A stretch of DNA of 46,571 nucleotides from Candidatus Delongbacteria bacterium. Lineage in GTDB: Bacteria > CAIWAD01 > BS150m-G50. Below the pieces are notes generated by a model, which was not told the DNA's origin, did no database searches, and was given only the letters and a program-made list of their open reading frames with translations. Location: positions 1-46,571 of the forward strand of contig JADHUQ010000001.1 of the NCBI GenBank assembly GCA_016784425.1, in the 5' to 3' direction. Of the stretch, positions 33,115-41,728 are shown piece after piece. How positions within the stretch are numbered: the first letter of the stretch is position 1; each line of letters opens with the position of its first letter. The position numbers and the translations under genes are program-made.

Positions 33115-34677
33115 ATGGAGTTTTCCTCGACCGACCTGCAGCAAATGGCTGCGTGTGGCATTGCTGTTGAAGCGGTAAAAGAGCAGTTACAACGCTTTCA
33201 ACAGGGTGTTCCACCCATCAGGATAGAGCGCCCCTGTACAATTGACGATGGTATCCGGCAGTTGGACACTCCCGAGATTCACCGGTTGCGCCAACGCTTC
33301 CAGACAGCTTTAAACCGGGGACGTGTTACAAAAATGGTACCCGCTTCCGGAGCGGCTACCCGTATGTTCCAAGCGCTGCTGACGGTGCTGGAGCGTAACG
33401 ATCTACCGGAGGTGAACGACCTGCGACAACAGGCTCATATAAATCAACAGGTGCGTGATACACTGACATTTCTCGAGAACCTCGAGCAGTTTCCCTTTCA
33501 GACGAAGCTCGCCAGACTGGCGCAAGCACGCGGAACGGATTTGAAAACCGAACTGGCTGCCGGTGTGTATCGCGAGGTGTTACAGGATTTGCTCACCACC
33601 CGGGGAATGGATTGTGTCCGTCTGCCCAAAGCTGTACTTCCATTCCATAGTTATAAGGATTACACCCGGACAGCTGTCGAAGAGCATCTGCAGGAAGCGC
33701 AACAGTACGCCTGTGATCGTGAGGGTCGTCTGCGACTCCATCTGACCATTTCTGATGAAAGTAGAGCAGCGGTGGAGGGTCTGCTGGCCCGAGCGGCTGC
33801 AAGCCAACTGCCAGCAAGCCTTGTGCTGGAAATCACCTGTTCCGATCAGCATACCAGCACCGACACTATTGCAGTCGATTCTGATAACTACCCGCTGCGT
33901 GATGATCAGGGACGTCTGGTTTTCCGCCCCGGGGGGCATGGCGCCCTGCTGGAAAACCTGCAGGAGCTGGGTGGTGATGTTATCTTTGTCAAAAACATCG
34001 ACAACGTGGCACACGATCGACATCTGGCGTTGACTGTAGAGTACAAGCAGGCTTTGGGTGGCTTATTGCTGGAACTCCAGGATCAGCTGTTTGCCTGGTT
34101 GCAGGAAATGACTACAACTGCAATCTCCCCGGACAGCCTGGGGGAAATGCTGCTTTTCGTACAGCAGGAGCTGGGGCTCCAACCACCCGGGGATGTTCTG
34201 GAGGCCACAGCAGCGGTGCAGCTGCCCTGGATGATCGCCCGTTTGAACCGGCCGTTGCGGATCTGCGGGGTAGTGAGAAACGAAGGGGAGCCGGGCGGCG
34301 GACCTTTCTGGGTAAGGGATGATGCCGGTATGGAGACAAAACAACTGGTTGAGCTGGGACAGGTTGATGTCAGCGATCCGGATCAGCAAGAACTGGTGAA
34401 TGGTGCCACACATTTCAGCCCGGTGGATCTGGTCTGCGGTGTGCGGGATTTCCGTGGCGATCCCTTTGATCTGCACCAATTCCGTGATCCTGCCAGCGGT
34501 ATGATCTCGGAGAAATCTTACCAGGGCCGCCAACTGAAAGCGTTGGAATTGCCCGGACTCTGGAATGGCGGCATGGCCTACTGGAATACAGTATTTGTTG
34601 AAGTACCCCCGCTGACCTTCAATCCAGTCAAATCGGTCCTCGATCTGTTGCGACCACCCCACCAGCCGCAGGACTGA
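33115..34677 (+). CDS. DUF4301 family protein
   Basis: A 520-residue cytoplasmic protein matching DUF4301: start FSSTDLQQMAACGIAVEAVKEQLQRFQQGVPPIRI, the highly conserved VTKMVPASGAATRMFQALL near residue 75, VRLPKAVLPFHSY, LHLTISDES, FRPGGHGALLENLQ, VFVKNIDNVAHD-type, RNEGEPGGGPFWVR and EKSYQGRQLKALELPGLWNGGMAYWNTVFVEVP. No biochemical function is known; the family is mainly found in Bacteroidota and relatives. Glycine-rich loops (PASGAATRM, RPGGHGAL) and Lys/Asp motifs suggest nucleotide handling, which is a guess. Start ATG at 33115 lies 42 bases after the TonB-receptor stop, so cotranscription is likely. Confidence 0.88.
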   Translation: MEFSSTDLQQMAACGIAVEAVKEQLQRFQQGVPPIRIERPCTIDDGIRQLDTPEIHRLRQRFQTALNRGRVTKMVPASGAATRMFQALLTVLERNDLPEVNDLRQQAHINQQVRDTLTFLENLEQFPFQTKLARLAQARGTDLKTELAAGVYREVLQDLLTTRGMDCVRLPKAVLPFHSYKDYTRTAVEEHLQEAQQYACDREGRLRLHLTISDESRAAVEGLLARAAASQLPASLVLEITCSDQHTSTDTIAVDSDNYPLRDDQGRLVFRPGGHGALLENLQELGGDVIFVKNIDNVAHDRHLALTVEYKQALGGLLLELQDQLFAWLQEMTTTAISPDSLGEMLLFVQQELGLQPPGDVLEATAAVQLPWMIARLNRPLRICGVVRNEGEPGGGPFWVRDDAGMETKQLVELGQVDVSDPDQQELVNGATHFSPVDLVCGVRDFRGDPFDLHQFRDPASGMISEKSYQGRQLKALELPGLWNGGMAYWNTVFVEVPPLTFNPVKSVLDLLRPPHQPQD

Positions 34678-34706
34678 AACCGGCGTAATTGGCGCCAGGG
34701 AGTTGC

Positions 34707-35771
34707 ATGACCCGACAGCTTTTCTCCGAACTGGCGCTACGCGGCCTCAAACTGCGTAACAGGATATTTATGTCACCCATGGTGCAGTACAGTGCGGAAG
34801 CAGGCTGTGCGACCAGCTGGCATCTGGTGCACTATGGCGCCCGCGCTGTGGGTGGGGCCGGGTTGATTATTCTGGAAGCGACCTCCGTCAGTAATGAGGG
34901 TCGTATTTCAGGTGGTGATCTCGAGCTGCATAACCAGAGGCAGGCCGCCTCACTGGCACCGCTGGCAGGCTTCATCCGGCAGAATGGGGCTGCGGCCGGA
35001 ATCCAGCTGGCCCACGCCGGACGCAAGGCGGGGAAACGTCCACCCTGGGTGAGAATTGACCAGGGGGAACCGCCACTCTGGCCGACGGTTGCACCCAGCC
35101 CCCAGCCTTTCAGCTCTGTCGACACCCCTCCACACGCGCTTACCAACGCTGAGATAGAGGAGATTGTGATACAATTTCAAAACTCTGCTCAACTGGCGCT
35201 GCAGGCAGGATTCCAGGTCGTGGAAATTCATATGGCTCACGGGTATCTTTTGCATCAGTTCCTCTCGCCGCTGACCAATCTGCGCACTGATGAATTTGGC
35301 GGGTCGCTGGAAAATCGGCTGCGGTTGCCACTCCAGGTGACACGGGCGGTGCGAGCCGTCTGGCCGGATGACCTGCCACTGTTTGTGCGTATTTCCGCCA
35401 CCGACTGGACAGCGGGGGGCTGGGATCTGGAACAGTCTCTGGTGCTGGCTGCAGCACTCCAGGGGGAAGGAGTTGATCTGATCGATTGTTCCAGTGGTGG
35501 CCTGTTGCCTGCGGCGGAGATCCCTGTCGAACCCGGCTACCAGGTGCCGTTTGCCTCATCGATCAGAGAGCAGGTCTCGATTCCAACAGCAGCTGTCGGG
35601 TTGATCACCGAGCCGGCACAGGCGGATGCGATCATCAACAGCGGTCAGGCGGATGCTGTCTGCCTGGGAAGGCAACTGCTACGGGAGCCCTATTGGCCGC
35701 TGCGTGCAGCGCATCAACTTGGTGTCAACCTCGATTGGCCGCAACCGTACCGAGCTGGGAAGTGGAGGTAA
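34707..35771 (+). CDS. NADH:flavin oxidoreductase, Old Yellow Enzyme (YqjM/NamA type)
   Basis: A 354-residue FMN enzyme that reduces activated C=C bonds with NAD(P)H. TIM-barrel start LFSELALRGLKLRNRIFMSPMVQYSA, GIQLAHAGRKAG, VEIHMAHGYLLHQFLSPLTNLRTDEFGGSLENRLRLPLQV (substrate His and Tyr), ISATDW and the FMN-phosphate site GLITEPAQADAIINSGQADAVCLGRQLL. In YqjM the motif is SPMCMYS with a regulatory Cys; here it is SPMVQYS, so this Cys is replaced by Val. ATG at 34707 with GGGAG four bases ahead is preferred over TTG 34689. The final 25 bases belong to a tandem repeat that runs on past the stop. Confidence 0.92.
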   Translation: MTRQLFSELALRGLKLRNRIFMSPMVQYSAEAGCATSWHLVHYGARAVGGAGLIILEATSVSNEGRISGGDLELHNQRQAASLAPLAGFIRQNGAAAGIQLAHAGRKAGKRPPWVRIDQGEPPLWPTVAPSPQPFSSVDTPPHALTNAEIEEIVIQFQNSAQLALQAGFQVVEIHMAHGYLLHQFLSPLTNLRTDEFGGSLENRLRLPLQVTRAVRAVWPDDLPLFVRISATDWTAGGWDLEQSLVLAAALQGEGVDLIDCSSGGLLPAAEIPVEPGYQVPFASSIREQVSIPTAAVGLITEPAQADAIINSGQADAVCLGRQLLREPYWPLRAAHQLGVNLDWPQPYRAGKWR

Positions 35772-35899
35772 TGAGCACGATTCAACAGATTGTCCCAGGT
35801 CGCTTCAGGGTACCGACCTGGGAAATGGAAGTCGTGAGCATGGACATCAGATTATCCCAGGTCGCTTCAGGTACCGACCTGGGAAGTGGAAATCGTGAA
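35747..35899 (+). repeat. Tandem repeat of 61-63 bp covering the end of the OYE gene
   Basis: Unit 1 (35747-35809), unit 2 (35810-35870) and a partial unit 3 (35871-35899). Each starts GTACCGA.CTGGGAA.TGGA and ends TCCCAGGTCGCTTCAG. The first unit carries the last codons and stop of the OYE gene, so the gene end was duplicated downstream. Between units, CCCAGGTCG pairs with CGACCTGGG (35794-35802 with 35814-35822, and 35856-35864 with 35875-35883), giving two nearly identical nine-pair hairpins. Confidence 0.8.
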
Positions 35900-36088
35900 A
35901 TAGTTCTGCTCAAGCTTGAAGCGGGCTGTTTTCTGAAAAAGAAAAACTGCTATCACGCCCTGTATATGAAGCGTTACCATGTTTATAGACGAATGAAATT
36001 AAGTAATACTACTATATTGCCATTGTTTGACCGAGACGAATATGCCCGAATACGGGCAAATAGGGAAAAAGTTCATATTCTGAAATGA
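35771..36088 (+). CDS. Doubtful 105-residue ORF after OYE
   Basis: ATG at 35771 overlaps the OYE stop (TAATG) and has GGAGG just before it, so translation by coupling is possible. The first 45 residues are the translation of the tandem repeat; the rest (Lys- and Tyr-rich, for example KKKNCYHALYMKRYHVYRR) has no recognisable domain and comes from AT-richer DNA unlike its neighbours. Most likely a by-product of the repeat expansion. Confidence 0.2.
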   Translation: MSTIQQIVPGRFRVPTWEMEVVSMDIRLSQVASGTDLGSGNREIVLLKLEAGCFLKKKNCYHALYMKRYHVYRRMKLSNTTILPLFDRDEYARIRANREKVHILK

Positions 36089-36144
36089 TTTACCTTGCCT
36101 GTTCCAACTCCCGTTATGATACTGTTCATCAAACATGATAGTAG

Positions 36145-36194
36145 CCACCGGAAGCTGTCGGTGGTGCCCGGTTCATCGACAATTCCCGAACCGG
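36145..36194 (+). other. Two hairpins in the 5' leader of the hydrogenase operon
   Basis: CCACCG/CGGTGG (36145-36164) and CCGGTTC/GAACCGG (36168-36194), lying 48-97 bases before the first hydrogenase gene. No T run follows. They may affect RNA stability or regulation. A promoter was not identified with confidence. Confidence 0.35.
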
Positions 36195-36241
36195 TCGGTA
36201 GCTGGATGATACCCTAAAAATAGAATATTGGCGGAGGAAAA

Positions 36242-36712
36242 ATGAGAGATCAGCGAACCCGCGAAATGCTGGATCAGGATATACGCCGCTGGGTTGACAA
36301 GTACAGTCGTGAGCGGTCTGCCTTGATCGCGATTCTGCACAATGTACATCGCAAATATTCCCAGGTGTCCGCTCACGCAATGGAGGAGATTGCAGATTAC
36401 CTGGGTATTCACCCTGTCGAGGTTTACGGCGTGGCTACATTCTATTCCTTCTACAATGCTGAGCCGAAGGGCAAAAAGATCATACGCCTCTGCCGGACTA
36501 TTTCCTGTGATATGCAGGGCAAGCGGGATCTGGTTTACGCCCTGGAGCATCGTTTCGGTATCCGTTTCGGTGAAACCACCAGGGATGGTAAGTGGACATT
36601 GGAGTACACCAGTTGTATGGGTTGGTGCGATCAGGGACCAGCCCTCTTTGTTAATTCCAAGCCCTACACCTCTGTAACCACCGAGAGACTGGACGCTATT
36701 CTGGCCGAGTAA
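36242..36712 (+). CDS. hydC: NAD(H)-linked [FeFe]-hydrogenase, [2Fe-2S] subunit (NuoE/HydC-like)
   Basis: A 156-residue thioredoxin-like [2Fe-2S] protein of the NuoE/HydC/HndA family. The four ligands are Cys84, Cys89 (LCRTISC), Cys125 and Cys129 (SCMGWC). N-terminal helical part VSAHAMEEIADYLGIHPVEVYGVATFYSFY is typical. It passes electrons between the flavin subunit and the rest of the complex. Start ATG follows GGCGGAGG. Eleven bases separate it from the next gene. Subunit name is given by analogy with HydABC. Confidence 0.92.
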   Translation: MRDQRTREMLDQDIRRWVDKYSRERSALIAILHNVHRKYSQVSAHAMEEIADYLGIHPVEVYGVATFYSFYNAEPKGKKIIRLCRTISCDMQGKRDLVYALEHRFGIRFGETTRDGKWTLEYTSCMGWCDQGPALFVNSKPYTSVTTERLDAILAE

Positions 36713-36723
36713 AGGGAGCAAAA

Positions 36724-37914
36724 ATGACTGAACGCAAAGGACCAATCCTATTCAGACCCTATACCGCTTTCAGCGGAATGAGAAAAGCCTTCGAAATGGG
36801 TAACGCCAAAGTGCTCGCCACCGTAAAGGATGCAGGCCTGCGTGGACGGGGAGGGGCAGGGTTTCCAACCGCGATGAAATGGAAATTTGCCCTGGACGAT
36901 ATCAGTAAAGATCATCAGGATTACAGCAAGGATCGCTTCATCATCTGTAATGCGGATGAGGGAGAACCGGGTACTTTCAAGGATCGGGTGTTGCTGGAAG
37001 AACAACTCGGGCTGTTACTGGAAGGGATGCTCATCGCCGGTTACACCATCCGCGCCTCCACCGGCATCATCTTTCTACGTGGTGAATACAACTACATGTG
37101 GGATCAGATCAAGGGGACCATCCTGCGGTGGCGTGCCGAGGGCATGCTGGGCGAGAACCTGGACGGCAAGGGTTTTGACTTTGACATACACATCCGCATG
37201 GGTGCCGGCGCTTATGTCTGCGGTGAAGAGACCGCCCTCATCGAATCTATGGAAGGATATCGCGGCGAACCCCGCAATCGTCCCCCTTTCCCTGTCAACG
37301 CCGGTTTCAATAAGCGCCCGACAGTGGTCAATAATGTCGAAACTCTCTGCCAGCTTCCTCACATCCTGAATGAGGGAGCCGACTGGTTCAAAAAGATAGG
37401 AACCGAGGAATCAACCGGCAGCAAGCTGCTCAGCATTTCGGGTGATTGCAGTAAGCCGGGGGTTTATGAAGTACCCTTCGGGGTCACTATCCAGGCTGTA
37501 TTGGAATTGGCTGGTGCGGTAGGTATCAAGGCGGTTCAAGTCGGCGGTGCGTCCGGTATCTGCCTGAGCGCGCATGAGTTTGATCGAACCATCTGTTTCG
37601 AAGATGTCCCCACCGGCGGATCGATCATCATCTTTAACACTACCCGGAACATGCGAGAAGTACTGGTCAACTTCCTCGGTTTCTTCATGGAGGAATCCTG
37701 CGGACAGTGCACACCCTGTCGCTACGGAACCGAATGCCTGCTGGATGGCATCCTGCAGTTGAGTCGCGGCGAGTGTAGCGACGAGTACCTGTCGGAGCTG
37801 CTGGATCTTTCCGATTCGATGGCTATCGCTTCCAAGTGCGGATTGGGACAATCGGTTGCCAATCCGTTCCGGTCCATTATAGAGAGATTTCGTGGCGAAA
37901 TCTACCATGGGTAG
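36724..37914 (+). CDS. hydB: Hydrogenase NADH/FMN-binding subunit (NuoF/HydB-like, short form)
   Basis: A 396-residue NuoF-type flavoprotein. Glycine-rich NADH/FMN site GLRGRGGAGFPTAMKW (39-53), NADEGEPGTFKDR, the FMN segment GAGAYVCGEETALIESMEGYRGEPRNRPPFP, VNNVET, and a C-terminal [4Fe-4S] cluster from Cys326, Cys329, Cys332 (ESCGQCTPCR) and Cys372. The HydB of Thermotoga-type bifurcating enzymes is about 600 residues because it has an additional N-terminal thioredoxin-like domain and a C-terminal ferredoxin-like domain. Both are missing here, and no frameshift is seen. The start at 36724 follows AAAGGGAGC. It transfers electrons from NADH to the iron-sulfur chain. Confidence 0.93.
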   Translation: MTERKGPILFRPYTAFSGMRKAFEMGNAKVLATVKDAGLRGRGGAGFPTAMKWKFALDDISKDHQDYSKDRFIICNADEGEPGTFKDRVLLEEQLGLLLEGMLIAGYTIRASTGIIFLRGEYNYMWDQIKGTILRWRAEGMLGENLDGKGFDFDIHIRMGAGAYVCGEETALIESMEGYRGEPRNRPPFPVNAGFNKRPTVVNNVETLCQLPHILNEGADWFKKIGTEESTGSKLLSISGDCSKPGVYEVPFGVTIQAVLELAGAVGIKAVQVGGASGICLSAHEFDRTICFEDVPTGGSIIIFNTTRNMREVLVNFLGFFMEESCGQCTPCRYGTECLLDGILQLSRGECSDEYLSELLDLSDSMAIASKCGLGQSVANPFRSIIERFRGEIYHG

Positions 37915-37969
37915 TCTGCTGTATCCCGTCGCCAGTGCGGACTGATCAAAAGTTACAAGGAGTTCACAT

Positions 37970-39835
37970 ATGGGCAACCTTTCAAATTTCGAAAGCTCCC
38001 GCATACCTTCGTCACATCTGCAACAACAGATTGATGCAACCGGCAAAGCTGATGTGGAGATAGCGATCAACGGCAAGAAGCTCACGGTGCCCTATGGCAC
38101 CAGCATCCTGAATGCCACCCGTCTGGTCGGCGTTAAAATCCCTACGCTTTGCAGCCATGATGACCTCTGTGTGGTTGGTGTCTGCCGTTTGTGTCTGGTT
38201 GAAGTCGAAGGACAAAAAACACTGCAGGCTGCCTGCGCCTATCCCATCACTGCCAGTATCAACATCAGAACCCACACGACAAAGGTGCGTAAAGCCCGTC
38301 GTCATGTGCTGGATCTGATGCTGCGAAATCACTATGGCGAATGTTATGCTTGCCGTCGTAATCATAAATGCCAGCTGCAGGACCGGGCGAAAGAGCATGG
38401 TGTCGATTTCTTTCGTTTCGGTCACATCAAGGAAAAACGTTTTGAGGAGGATCTCTCCTCTTACGCTGTCGTGCGTGATCCCGACAAGTGTGTCCTCTGC
38501 TATCGGTGTGTACGCACCTGTATCGATATGCAGGAGGTCGGGGTTCTCGAATTCATTAATCGCGGTTTCGAAACACAGGTTTCTACTTTTATGAACAAGC
38601 CGCTGGCTGAGGTCATCTGCGTCAACTGCGGTCAGTGTATCAATCGGTGTCCCACCGGAGCCCTGCGTGCCAACGATCCCTCCGATAAAGTCTGGCGCGC
38701 AATCGAGGATCCCGAAAAGCATGTGATTATGCAAACGGCACCTGCACCCCGCGCCTGCATCGGAGAAGAGTTCGGTCTGGAAGCCGGTCATAGCCTGACC
38801 AGAGAGCTGAACACCGCCATCCGGATGATCGGTTTTGATCAGGTGTTTGACACCAACTTCGCCGCGGATCTCACCATTATGGAAGAAAGTGCCGAACTGC
38901 TTACCCGTCTCAAGGACGCTCTGGTTGAAGGGAAGGATATTCCCTTGCCGATGATTACCTCCTGTTCACCAGGCTGGGTGAAGTTCTGTGAGCATTTCTA
39001 CCCCGACCAACTCGATCATCTCTCCACCTGCAAATCACCGCAACAGATGTTTGGCGCCCTGCTGAAAACATATTACGCCGAGAAGAGCGGCATCAATCCG
39101 GCGAATATAGTCACCGTGGCATTGATGCCCTGTTCGGCTAAGAAATTCGAGTGCAATCGACCCGAAATGCAGGACTCCGGTCACAAGGATGTAGACTACG
39201 GTCTGACTACCCGCGAGATGGCTCAGATGATCAAGGAGTGCGGTATTCATTTGCCGGATCTGGACAGGGAGGATTTTGACCATCCGCTGGGGCTGGGCTC
39301 CGGTGCCGGTCTGATTTTCGGTGCCACCGGTGGGGTGATGGAGGCGGCCATCCGTACCGCATATGAAATCGTCACCGGCCGTGAGGTTCCGTTTGAGGGT
39401 CTCAATGTAACACCGGTTCGCGGGATGGAGGGGATTCGGGAAGCCTCAATTCTAATAGAAAATCCGGTTGAGGAGTGGAAGTTTCTCGCAGGTGTCGAAT
39501 TAAAGGTCGCGATCGCGCATGGCACCGCCAACGCCAAGAAAATAATGGAGCTGGTCAAGGCCGGGAAAGCCGATTACCACTTCATTGAGATCATGGCCTG
39601 TCCGGGCGGCTGCCTGGGTGGCGGTGGAGCGCCGATTCCGACCAACGATGAGATTCGGCGCAAACGTGCCGAAGCGCTTTACAAAGAGGACGCTTCACTT
39701 GAAGTTCGCAAATCCCATGAAAATGCCGAAATAGACCAGATCTATGAGGAGTTCCTGGGGGAACCGCTGGGTGAGAGATCACATCGTCTGCTGCACACTC
39801 ACTACACGCCTCGTGGTAAACGGATCGGGGACTGA
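37970..39835 (+). CDS. hydA: [FeFe]-hydrogenase catalytic subunit
   Basis: A 621-residue modular hydrogenase. N-terminal [2Fe-2S] domain with Cys61, Cys72, Cys75, Cys89; His-ligated [4Fe-4S] at His121, Cys125, Cys128, Cys134; two [4Fe-4S] clusters at Cys174-184 and Cys217-227; then the H-cluster domain. L1 is TSCSPGW (330-336), L2 MPCSAKKFE (386-394), L3 EIMACPGGCLGGGG (540-553). The second Cys of the usual TSCCP is Ser. The small-subunit-like tail (from about 560, ending HTHYTPRG) is fused. The protein makes or oxidises H2 in the cytoplasm; no signal peptide is seen. Start ATG follows AAGGAG. The gene is the last of the three structural genes; 201 bases follow before hydG. Confidence 0.96.
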   Translation: MGNLSNFESSRIPSSHLQQQIDATGKADVEIAINGKKLTVPYGTSILNATRLVGVKIPTLCSHDDLCVVGVCRLCLVEVEGQKTLQAACAYPITASINIRTHTTKVRKARRHVLDLMLRNHYGECYACRRNHKCQLQDRAKEHGVDFFRFGHIKEKRFEEDLSSYAVVRDPDKCVLCYRCVRTCIDMQEVGVLEFINRGFETQVSTFMNKPLAEVICVNCGQCINRCPTGALRANDPSDKVWRAIEDPEKHVIMQTAPAPRACIGEEFGLEAGHSLTRELNTAIRMIGFDQVFDTNFAADLTIMEESAELLTRLKDALVEGKDIPLPMITSCSPGWVKFCEHFYPDQLDHLSTCKSPQQMFGALLKTYYAEKSGINPANIVTVALMPCSAKKFECNRPEMQDSGHKDVDYGLTTREMAQMIKECGIHLPDLDREDFDHPLGLGSGAGLIFGATGGVMEAAIRTAYEIVTGREVPFEGLNVTPVRGMEGIREASILIENPVEEWKFLAGVELKVAIAHGTANAKKIMELVKAGKADYHFIEIMACPGGCLGGGGAPIPTNDEIRRKRAEALYKEDASLEVRKSHENAEIDQIYEEFLGEPLGERSHRLLHTHYTPRGKRIGD

Positions 39836-39904
39836 TTGATTGCCAGTTGACGCACAGATGAAACCTGCACAGCTGTCAATCCAGGCAGGTGATTTATCAT
39901 CGAG

Positions 39905-39927
39905 CGTTTGAAGAGGATCCTCAAACG
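39905..39927 (+). other. Hairpin between hydA and hydG
   Basis: CGTTTGA (39905-39911) and TCAAACG (39921-39927). No T run, so partial termination or RNA processing is possible. The 201-base gap holds no gene. Confidence 0.35.
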
Positions 39928-40036
39928 GGTAGAATCTGGCGGTAGAGAGGCGGTACATTTTTGATGGATAGCTTCCTGGCTACCCGTTATTGAATGGGTG
40001 CCGGGGGACTCCTTTAACGAGATCACAAAACGCTGA

Positions 40037-41476
40037 ATGATAACAGATAAAAAAATGACAGTTGAAAATGCTTCTATCAGGAAAGATGACACAACGACAA
40101 CTTCTTTTATCGATGAAAAGCAGATTGAGTCACTGCTGCACGATTGCCAGCCAACGCCAACATCAGTCCAACGGATCATTGCCAGATCGCTCAGCAAACA
40201 GCGTCTGGAGCTGGATGAAGTAGCTACCCTCCTGAATATTGAGGACCCGGAGCAACTGGACGCAGTTTTTACGGCGGCCCGTGAGCTGAAGCAGAGTATC
40301 TACGGCAACCGGATAGTACTCTTCGCACCGCTTTATATCGGTAATGATTGCGTCAACGACTGCCAGTACTGTGGCTTTCGACGGTCCAACCGTGAGGCGC
40401 AACGGGTAACCCTGAATCAGGCGGAGGTGCGTGCAGAAATTGAGGCTCTGGAAAGGGTGGGTCACAAGCGGCTGATCCTTGTCTTCGGCGAGCATCCCCG
40501 TTACAGCGCTGACTTCATTGCCGACATGACTCGCCTGGCTTATTCCGTCAGACAGGGGCCGGGTGGGATACGCCGGGTCAACATCAACGCCGCACCCCTC
40601 ACCGTGGAGGATTACCGCCAGGTGGCCGCCGCCGGGATAGGCACTTATCAGGTCTTTCAGGAAACTTACCATCGTGCCACCTACGAGCGTTATCATCCGG
40701 CGGGTACTAAAAGCAACTTCAACTGGCGGCTCCATGCCCATGACCGCGCGCTGGAAGCAGGTCTGGAGGATGTCGGGATCGGTGTCCTGTTCGGATTGTA
40801 TGAATGGCGTTTTGAGGTGATGAGTCTGGTAGCCCACGCTATCCATCTTGAGGAGAAATACAAGGTTGGTCCGCACACCATTTCTTTCCCCCGGTTTCAA
40901 GCGGCCCAATCTGTTACTGCACCCGATTACATGGTCTGCGACGAGGAGTTTAAGCGACTGGTGGCTGTGCTGAGACTGGCGGTGCCCTACACCGGGTTGA
41001 TACTGACGGCCCGGGAGAGTGCCGCTGTCCGCAATGAGGTGATCGAGCTTGGTTGTTCGCAGATCGACGCCGGTTCCCGCCTGGAGCTGGGTGGTTATCG
41101 CCAGGAGGCTCATGACCAGAACCTGGAGCGGGAGCAGTTTCAGTTGGGTGACGACCGCTCACTGGAGGAGGTGATAATGGAGCTGCTGGAGCGTAATTAT
41201 TGCCCCTCCTTCTGTACCGCCTGCTATCGGCTTGGTCGTACAGGAGAAGAATTCATGAAAATAGCCATCCCCGGTTCTATTCAACAGTTCTGTACCCCTA
41301 ATGCCCTGCTGACTCTGAAGGAGTACCTGAAGAACTACGCTACGGCAAATACAAAATCCTCCGGAGAAGAGGTTTTGAAAACGCAACTGGCTAAGATTGC
41401 TGACTCGAGGTTGCAACGCGAGATTGTGAATCGATTAAAACGAATTGAACTTGGCGAGCGTGACCTATATTTCTAG
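40037..41476 (+). CDS. hydG: [FeFe]-hydrogenase maturase HydG (radical SAM, CO/CN synthase)
   Basis: A 479-residue radical SAM enzyme that cleaves tyrosine to make the CO and CN ligands of the H-cluster. The SAM cluster motif is Cys105-x3-Cys109-x2-Cys112 (NDCVNDCQYCGF). The auxiliary cluster motif CX2CX22C near the C-terminus is intact: CTAC in CPSFCTACYRLGR, then a Cys 22 residues later in QQFC. Length and layout fit HydG, not ThiH, since ThiH lacks this C-terminal motif. Start may be 40037 or the ATG at 40055; both have weak binding sites. First of the maturase genes. Confidence 0.96.
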   Translation: MITDKKMTVENASIRKDDTTTTSFIDEKQIESLLHDCQPTPTSVQRIIARSLSKQRLELDEVATLLNIEDPEQLDAVFTAARELKQSIYGNRIVLFAPLYIGNDCVNDCQYCGFRRSNREAQRVTLNQAEVRAEIEALERVGHKRLILVFGEHPRYSADFIADMTRLAYSVRQGPGGIRRVNINAAPLTVEDYRQVAAAGIGTYQVFQETYHRATYERYHPAGTKSNFNWRLHAHDRALEAGLEDVGIGVLFGLYEWRFEVMSLVAHAIHLEEKYKVGPHTISFPRFQAAQSVTAPDYMVCDEEFKRLVAVLRLAVPYTGLILTARESAAVRNEVIELGCSQIDAGSRLELGGYRQEAHDQNLEREQFQLGDDRSLEEVIMELLERNYCPSFCTACYRLGRTGEEFMKIAIPGSIQQFCTPNALLTLKEYLKNYATANTKSSGEEVLKTQLAKIADSRLQREIVNRLKRIELGERDLYF

Positions 41477-41602
41477 TTCTCAACCCCCCCGGGGTCGGAC
41501 CCGGTTAAGTTGTTAAAATTGTGCAAGATAACCCCAAAATATTGGCAAAATATGCCCTTAAACGACCCTTTTTCGCCTGAAAAACAGAGGATTTCTGTTA
41601 TC

Positions 41603-41652
41603 GTATTTCCCAGTTAAGCTGACCGTTTGAGTTAGTGCATTTCGGGAAATAC
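41603..41652. repeat. 9-bp inverted repeat
   Basis: GTATTTCCC (41603-41611) and GGGAAATAC (41644-41652), perfect arms with 32 bases between. Confidence 0.55.
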
Positions 41653-41728
41653 TATATAAGTGATACCACTGTCTCCATTATATACCGATACTCAAAAAGA
41701 ATGCCCTCCTGGACAGATCGAAGAAGCA

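Noticed and set aside
36129..36380. Minus-strand ORF across the start of the hydrogenase operon
   Set aside because: Shadow of the NuoE-like gene and its leader; no independent signal.
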